Shown here one piece after another: positions 57,690 through 64,000 of a DNA stretch of 64,000 bases; within the stretch, counting starts at the first letter, position 1; the number at the start of each line of letters is the position of its first letter. The position numbers and the translations under genes are program-made. Where the stretch lies: contig CACRXP010000092.1 in NCBI GenBank assembly GCA_902702965.1, positions 806,387 to 870,386 of the forward strand, given 5' to 3'. Origin of the DNA: Spirometra erinaceieuropaei. Its lineage: Eukaryota > Platyhelminthes > Cestoda > Diphyllobothriidea > Diphyllobothriidae. Below the pieces are notes generated by a model. The model had not been told where the DNA came from. It ran no database searches and saw nothing but the letters and a program-made list of their open reading frames with translations.

Positions 57690-58660
57690 GGACCCCGACT
57701 AATAGCCAAGCACCGATAAAAACCCAAGTTCGCCCAGACGTTCCTGTGTGTCCAGGATATCTCGATAGCCGTCAGCACTGTCCTCACGCCGCTTAGAGTT
57801 TGGGTTACATATAGACCAGAGGCAAACACCAGCCGGCCAAACGGCCTCTGCCACGGCAGGAAGGGTCAGAGTGGCTTATCCATTTCTTGCCGTGGCAGAA
57901 AAAGCGAGTACGTCGGCGAGACTGCGAAGTATGTCTAGACACGGATGACCGAACATGAGCGGCAGTTAGAAGGAGTAGCACTAGCTCCCAAGTTGTGTTC
58001 ATACGACGTAACTCGGCCACTCTTCCGACTTCGACGTGATCGAAATTCCCGTGTGTTTTAATAGCTGCGTGAGTCGTTAGTTGTTCAGTTTATGCCGATC
58101 CGCTCCTCACTTCGCCATCGAAAGCGTCAACCGCGTTAAATACTAAGACTTACTCCATGTAGAGTTTTGAATTACGCATAGATTTTGCCGGCAAGCACTG
58201 GTTTCAGGAACAGTATTAGCCAGCCAAACTTGATGAGCAACAGTTCGGCCGTCGGCTCTGCTGAGTTCCCCACTTCAGAGTGGACTTAACCGAGAAATCG
58301 GCAAATACTGACGGTAGGCTTGCACCGCATCTACTTCACTATCTCCTACTCATACTTCAGAGCTCGGGTAGGGAGAGAGGGAGAGTCCGGTAAACCGGAG
58401 GACTGGTGCAGCATAAGTTCGCGCCACCAAGTCGCCAAGCTGTCATTGCGTAGATAACCAACACTGCTTTTAAAAGCTTGGATGCGGCGGATAGAGTTAT
58501 CATCGGATCGAGTATGGAGGATACTTCTAAAACCTATGTGGTTGTATTACACGCTCATTTCATAAACGCTGTGACCCCGTGTATCCACTCCTTTTATCTG
58601 ATGCTGCTCCCGTTTGAGGGTCCGAATGCAAATCCAAAACCTCGGCGAATAAAACTGCTG
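57690..58660 (+). pseudogene. PLE-B remnant interrupted by family C
   Basis: A plus frame reads S-I-A-V-S-T-V-L-T-P-L-R-V-W-V-T-Y-R-P-E-A-N-T, the pre-nuclease linker. After a hairpin (12 bp, 57847-57858 with 57888-57899) comes S-E-Y-V-G-E-T-A-K-Y-V, then T-R-M-T-E-H-E-R-Q, the GIY-YIG core (YVGET, R..EH). Stops follow. A family C copy sits at about 58230-58430. Beyond it an HHR-like terminus at 58598-58652 (CUGAUGC; decayed) marks the 3' end. Confidence 0.75.
58230..58430 (+). repeat. Family C repeat copy 11, nested in PLE-B
   Basis: 'cagttcggccgtcggctctg', 'gtaggcttgcaccgcatcta' and 'gagtccggtaaaccgg'. It appears to have inserted into the PLE-B 3' region. Confidence 0.6.
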
Positions 58661-59082
58661 CCACAGAGACCGAGTCAGCTCCTTCTTAACAGCCGATAAC
58701 TTTTAAACTACTGTACGCCGCCGTCTCCTACCCCCTCACCCACAGATTGCGACTTTTCATCGTGACATCTTTTTTCTCGTTAAGATGGAGAGAAGAACAG
58801 TGCAAGCTCCCATGAGGCAACCAGCTTTAACGGAGGAGCATGTGAGGCCTTCAGTGCAGAATCTGGTTCCCGCGTCTCCGAGTCACCACTGACCTCTGTG
58901 AAGGGCGAAAATGACGGCCGATGTGATCAAGTAAGTCATATGTTTAGACATTGCTCGCCCAGAATAATATCTACCGTTTGGAGGACGTAAGAACTGATCT
59001 GGCTAAATATGTCGTGACTTGCGCAGTTTTGCGTATGAAAACCCGAAAAGAGGGACCGGACAAAACCAAAGCCTACGGATGG
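58661..59082. other. Unassigned
   Basis: No recognised element. Confidence 0.5.
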
Positions 59083-59266
59083 TGCCCTCTAGCCTGTGCT
59101 CAGTGGTAGAGCGTCAAACTCCATGACCAAAGATCCCGGGTTCGAATCTCAAATGATCCACACTTGGGGTTGGGTATGACTGGTTGATGACGGCTAATAA
59201 GCCAGAAATGGCCATTCCGGTCTCCCTTGTCTTTGTCGGTAGCATCTCATATATATATATATATTC
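59083..59266 (+). mobile_element. tRNA-derived SINE with (TA)n tail
   Basis: The best tRNA-like head in the window: 'gctcagtggtagagcg' (A box) and 'gggttcgaatctc' (B box) 45 bp apart. Then 'cacttggggttgggtatgac', 'aagccagaaatggccattcc', 'ccttgtctttgtcgg', and a (TA)n tail at 59251-59266. It is a short form lacking the distal 3' body of other copies. Confidence 0.85.
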
Positions 59267-59282
59267 TTTCTTGTAATTATTT

Positions 59283-60152
59283 GGTGGGTAATAACGTCTT
59301 CTTCAAATTTTGCAACAGAACAAAGAGTTTGCTTCGTCATAGTAGAAGGTTTTGGTTTTATAAATAATTTTCAACGTAACCCTTCATTTCATTTGTGTTT
59401 TTGATTTCCAAAATACAGTCTGCATATTATTCAAAGAGAAAAATTCCTGCATTTCTCTATGCCACTAGGACGCTTCTATACATAGCTCATAAAATTCTCC
59501 GCCAGTTATGGACCACATTGTATACTGTTGCCGACAGCCATTATGGCTATCTGGTGTCCTTGTCCAAGGTCAAGCTGCCTCAAGGACATTCACCTCTCGT
59601 CGCAGTCATTAAGAGAAAAAGAGACACCGTGAAGGAGAGCCCTGGAGAGGCTGCTAAATACTTCATAAGGAACACTAACAATAGGACAGACGCAATGTTA
59701 AGTGAATGATTATCTCACCTTCTCAAAAGATGTCATAAGTGTCAACTTTTTATGACCGAAAGCTACCCTCTTCTAGAGTATGGCGGTTGAAGAAGGTGTG
59801 ATTAGCTTTGAAATAAAATCAAGCATAGTAACAACAAACCCTGCCCTGCATGCTCGCTTCAACAAAAAGGAGTATTTTTAAATCAGTTTCTACGATATCT
59901 TATTGAATTTGAGATGTCATCAAAAATAAACGACAAAAATGCATACTAAATGAATGGTTTTTTGTATCGAGTTTGGTGTTTGTAGAGGGCCGGAAATAAA
60001 TCCTACTCAAAAGCCCGTATCTTGCGATGACTGAAATAGGTTGGGGTTATGCAACATGTCCATCAGTATAACAACCTCATTTAAGTAGACCTTCTTAATG
60101 GAGAATACATTTAAGAATTTCGATGAACATTTCACGAGATAGGTCAGATGAT
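59283..60152. mobile_element. Foldback MITE, left end lost, internal foreign segment
   Basis: Left-arm and loop landmarks begin right after the SINE tail, and the right end is 'catttcacgagataggtcag'. About 59505-59740 does not match the family loop and is open as part of a 104-codon frame; it may be an insertion of unknown origin. Confidence 0.65.
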
Positions 60153-61153
60153 TTATGCAAAAACCTTTTGCTTAAAAATCCCGTGGACTATAGCCCGTGG
60201 CAATAATTTAAGTGTAGAATCAAAACGGTGAAAAATTTAATGTACAAGGAGAGAGGGAGTACGGGTTGGAGAGTAACACCCTTAATCCTCGATCGCTATT
60301 CAAATAGGACAAACTGCCGCCTTCTCTCTATTAAAAATTTTAACGCTCCTGCTGACGGAGCATTTTTCCTTAGGAATATTTCTAGTGTACCTGGATAAAT
60401 CTTAAGACAAAAACGACTGGTCTGCATAAGTACAATGGTTGTCCCATATTGTGTACACGCCGAATCAGTCCTAAGGTATTTGCTAGCTGATTATATTCCC
60501 CACCATTCTCCACGTTAATCGCTAGCCAAAGATAGTAGTTAGAAGCCTTGATGGTAATTGCATACGTCGCTTTACCGATAAAGCATGAATAGCAATCAAC
60601 ACAACCCTTTCCGTAGATAAAATCGTAATTCGTTTGCGGGGGAGGGCGAGAGGGTGAATTTTAACGCAAATGTTTGAAGCGTTTTGTCGGTGTTTGCATA
60701 TCTCTCCCTGGCTTTCGTTTTGTGTCGATTTCTATAAATCTGTCCGGTCAGGTGGGGCCCCTAGGCGATCGAAATGTGTCCCTGTTCAGCTTTATTCATT
60801 TTTCGCAGCTAATATCATTATATTGGCCCTAATTTTGACTGCTTGGCCATTGCGCTATCTAGTAAATGATTACTAGGCATCGTCGTTTTCCCAACGATCA
60901 ATAGTTTTAAATTGACTCAGACAAAAACTGAGATTTATCGGTCGCTTCCCTTTTTTTCAGAATTTGAAATTCTTCGTCCATCCACAATTCGATTCATTGT
61001 GTGATATTCCACGACAGATTTCATTTGCAAGCCGAAAAGCTTCAGAAAAGCCTTTAATCCAAGATGGTTCTGTCCTGAGCGAGCCATAAATTATTCATGG
61101 CTAACACTCCTCCTTTCTCTGAATAACAAATGGCCTGGAGAGATGGTGATCAA
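60153..61153. other. Unassigned
   Basis: No recognised element. Confidence 0.5.
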
Positions 61154-61781
61154 CAGTAGATATTCTGTCTCATGAATTATTGACTGAAATTCTGAAACTT
61201 TTCTTCGATTCAAAGATATTATTTAAGTAGCGTTGTCACTTCACATAATGTTAATACATTCCAGTCACATCAGGAGGCCGACTTTCGAATAACCTTCTCA
61301 TAGGCTGCCTGTATGAATAGTATTCAGTAAAAAATGACCAGCAGATTACCATGAACTTATCCGATTAATTTCTGATACCCTTATAAATTCAAGTATATTT
61401 TAAAAGAAGCTAGCGCAAAAGTATTTTTTCTCCTGGTTAGTCGGTAGTAAATTTGTCTTCTCCATAGTTTATTCTCAAAATGTATCGTACGGTTTTAAAA
61501 TGTAAAACAAAGACGCAATTTTTATGTAATTTCTGGAAGAAATATTTAAATTTATAAACCTATCGGCAGTCATCTGAAACATTTTATGCTAATTAAGCAG
61601 TCGCTTTTTGTGGAAAGTAAAGTAAGCAGTCGTTCAAAATCACTCATCCTACCGTGACTGGAATATTGTATTGTTTTGCAACACGATAATTAACATGACA
61701 ACCCCATGTAAGTAATCTTTTCGAAACGAAAATGCGCTTCATAATGTCTGTTAGCATTTCTTGAGATTGCCCAATTAATTG
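61154..61781. mobile_element. Foldback MITE, short form (628 bp)
   Basis: CAGTAGATATTCTGTCTCATG on the left, inverse ending ...AATTAATTG on the right. The loop is largely deleted. Confidence 0.75.
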
Positions 61782-62099
61782 TCCTTAGCTGCTTACCCCT
61801 TTTCTCCGGAAAATAGAAGCCTTCAGAAGACAGCTGGAGGTGGCCACCAATGAATCATAGACATTATATCTCAGATAGAAAGCTGTCGATACCTTCACCA
61901 TTAGCGATGCTCAGTGTATTTTATTTTTTTTCCAAAATTAAAATTCTCACCGATACTTGCAATCTGATTCGTCGTGTGATATCCCACGACAGACCTCAGT
62001 TGCAAATCTAGGTGCTTCAAAACGCCTATACTCCAGGATGACTCCGTTCCTGAACGTTCCGTAAAGTCCTTATCGCTGAAGATGATCAGTGCGGCGGAT
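61782..62099. other. Unassigned; shares short words with 60.95-61.05 kb
   Basis: 'ttcgtcgtgtgatatcccac' and 'ccacgacagacctcagttgc' recall 'ttcattgtgtgatattccac' and 'ccacgacagatttcatttgc' upstream of the previous MITE. An older duplication may include the flanks of both MITEs. Confidence 0.45.
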
Positions 62100-63110
62100 T
62101 GTAAAACTAATCATCTCGCATCGTAATTCGATTATCCCTCAGTCACCTCAGGATGCCGGCTTTTGAAAGAAATTCTTTTCGGCTACATGCAAAAACTATA
62201 AGTTGTAAAAAAGGGCTACTTGAGTATCGTGCATTTTACTCACTGATGATCGAGGCTCCTATAAATTCTTTTACATTTTATGGAAACTGAATAAAAATAT
62301 TCATACTTTTGCTCATTCGGTAGAAAGTTACATTTCCTTCCAATTTTGTACTCGAAGGAAGGATATAATTTGGTTTTCAAAACCCTTTCTAATCCTCAAA
62401 TAATTTTGAATCAAACCTTCCGTTACGTTTAAATTCAGGGTTACCAAACTACAGGCCATATATTTTTCGCATACGGAAACCATGCAATTCTCGACGGCAT
62501 TAAGATCAGACCATATGTGGTCCATAAAATTTAGCAGTGAATGTGAGCCCTGTTGTTAACTTTACAGGCCACATAGGTAAATACAGAGACATGACATTTC
62601 AGAAACATCCATTCCACGGTATTAACAAATCTTAAAATTTTAAACTTATTTCAAACCGAATTTTAGCCTTCTTTGTGTGTAAATATAGAAGAAAACGTAA
62701 TTTTATACCGAATGAGCAAATAAATGAATGAAAGAGGGAGATGCTATCAATGGAACAAGAAAAACTAATTGTATGGACTTTTCGGATTATTACTCGAACC
62801 CATCATCAGAGACAGTGGCAGATAAATGAATATTTCATGCATGTTTCTCACGAAATATAATCGAATTTTTAACGACACCGAAAATCAATGAGAAAATGCA
62901 TACCATGGAATTTGTCATTTTTACAAATTATGGTTTTTGCATGCAAGCTTGAAAGATGTTCGTTTGAAAGTCACCATTCCCAAGTAACTGCATAATTAAA
63001 GACATATGCTCCAAGATGATAAATTTTACAATCCCACCAAATTAATCTCTTCGAAACGGAAGCGCATTTCGGAATTTCGGCTGACATTTCATGAGTTAGC
63101 CCACCTTCTG
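62100..63110. mobile_element. Foldback MITE interrupted by a 92-bp insertion
   Basis: It begins at 'gtaaaactaatcatctcgca' (the left TIR is missing) and ends ...GAGTTAGCCCACCTTCTG|TA at 63110. The right arm is split at 62730-62821 by an HHR-bearing insert with a 10-bp target duplication. Confidence 0.85.
62730..62821 (-). mobile_element. 92-bp hammerhead-bearing insertion with 10-bp target duplication
   Basis: The insert is flanked by ATAAATGAAT at 62720-62729 and 62822-62831, which reads continuously in other copies of the MITE arm. On the minus strand it carries CUGAUGA, U, stem II GGGUUC/AAUCC, GAAAA (62770-62812), the PLE-B terminus motif. It is a solo terminus or minimal non-autonomous PLE-B derivative. 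Confidence 0.8.
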
Positions 63111-63112
63111 TA

Positions 63113-64000
63113 ACTATAACCCTTCTTTCGCAAAGTCTTGGAGCAGTCGATGCTGCTCCACCTTTTACCTGCTGAGGAATGATGCTCAAGTTACGTTTTA
63201 TGGCTACCCGAACGCCAGCGTACAGTTTAGATAACAGTCATATGGCTCTCAACGTACCCTCTGTATAACCTTTACACCCAGCAACTAGCACTAGTGTTTC
63301 AGACGAGAATTTTCGATGTTTTGTTATCATTTGCTTTGCTCTTGTATGCAGCATTCAGAAAAATGCTATCGTTATAAGTGAAATGTCTTGACAATTTTTA
63401 GAATACCAGTGCTGGTATGAAGGTCAAATCTGATCTGACTTGTTTTTGGGTCTTTGGCCCAGTAACGTCTCAACTTGGGCTTTACCCGTGCGATTTTAGG
63501 TGCAACTTCATTTAAAGGTTTACGGTCACATTTTGGACTAACTAAATTGTACAAAAGTGTACGAGGTTGTTCAAGTAGGACTTAACCTTCAAAGTTACCA
63601 CTAATACCACCACCTAACGTACAATGTGGCAATCTTATCTGCTTTCGAACAGTAATTTACGTGTTTTATACAAACACATTCACCGATGACTAGCAGCAGA
63701 GCAGTCTTTCATCTTACTTACTTTAAAATTGACAGTTAATAGTGCTATGCACTAGGTATTATTGGAAACCAGGAGTGAAGCTTCCTGACTGATTAGTTTA
63801 CCTCCGAGTATGTTACAATACAACTCACATCAAAGCGTTTGGCATGGATATCTCTTTAATCAGCACAACTCTTCGTCATTTAAGTAGTTTAATGGTGAAA
63901 TGGAACAATTAAAATGGCACTTATTACGTCACCCTTTGCACTCTCGACCTCGAGAGGATTAATAAAGAGAATCTAGCATTACAGCTATTCACTGTTGCGC
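63113..64000. other. Unassigned
   Basis: No recognised exon or shared repeat to the window end. Confidence 0.5.

Noticed and set aside
59083..59160. Genuine tRNA gene
   Set aside because: A and B boxes are good, but the sequence continues into the SINE body shared by many copies; it is the SINE promoter.

Overview
This is a eukaryotic, intron-rich, repeat-dense window with no prokaryotic gene organisation. The only host gene I can support is a partial FERM-domain gene on the + strand. Five phase-compatible exons are visible (5294-5467, 19314-19645, 24319-24393, 39314-39577, 49026-49366), separated by introns of about 4.7 to 15 kb. They encode the FERM F3 (PH-like) lobe, the FERM-adjacent motif and a Ser/Gly-rich linker. 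The best match from memory is the FARP/FRMD7 branch (FERM, RhoGEF and PH proteins). The F1/F2 lobes would lie upstream. Any RhoGEF/PH exons would lie further 3', and I see none here. The giant introns, the Penelope-like elements with GIY-YIG nucleases and the tRNA-type SINEs suggest a parasitic flatworm, possibly a diphyllobothriid tapeworm. That assignment is inference.

Almost everything else is mobile DNA. (1) Penelope-like element (PLE) remnants form at least two lineages. PLE-A lies at 21.8-22.5, 34.1-35.2 and 40.4-41.5 kb. PLE-B lies at 2.5-3.0, 6.8-7.85, 12.2-13.1, 14.9-15.3, 27.66-28.75, 38.6-39.2 and 57.7-58.7 kb. A third GIY-YIG fragment is near 52.3 kb. All keep only the 3' part (post-RT linker and GIY-YIG); no reverse transcriptase domain was seen. 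(2) A Tc1/mariner-type foldback MITE family (0.63-1.0 kb, TA target duplications, CAGT termini) has about a dozen copies. (3) A tRNA-derived SINE occurs as singles, tandem pairs and head-to-head pairs. (4) An unclassified GC-richer repeat ('family C') has about eleven copies. (5) A retrozyme-like repeat of about 350 bp carries hammerhead-ribozyme folds (31.0-31.4, 32.56-33.09, 37.1-37.46 kb).

The most interesting signal is the density of hammerhead ribozyme (HHR) motifs. They fall in three sequence classes: PLE-A 3' termini, PLE-B 3' termini and the retrozyme-like repeat. The PLE-A HHR at 34149-34188 (minus strand) is only 40 nt, keeps every core nucleotide and starts 5 bases past the stop codon of a GIY-YIG ORF. 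Several PLE copies share a foldback design: a 5'-truncated coding segment capped by an inverted copy of its own HHR-bearing terminus.

Region by region: 1-5 kb has a MITE fragment, SINE cluster, family C, PLE-B, MITE and a trinucleotide tract. At 5.3 kb is the F3 exon. From 6.3-15.3 kb are SINEs, PLE-B copies, a MITE and family C. From 15.3-18.2 kb nothing was recognised. From 18.2-24.4 kb are two exons among MITEs, SINEs, PLE-A and family C. From 24.4-27.3 kb nothing was recognised. From 27.3-39.6 kb is the richest cluster (PLE-B pair, SINEs, retrozymes, family C, PLE-A) followed by an exon. From 40-49 kb are PLE-A, MITEs and an exon. From 49.4-64 kb are MITEs, telomere-like degenerate repeats, SINEs and PLE-B.
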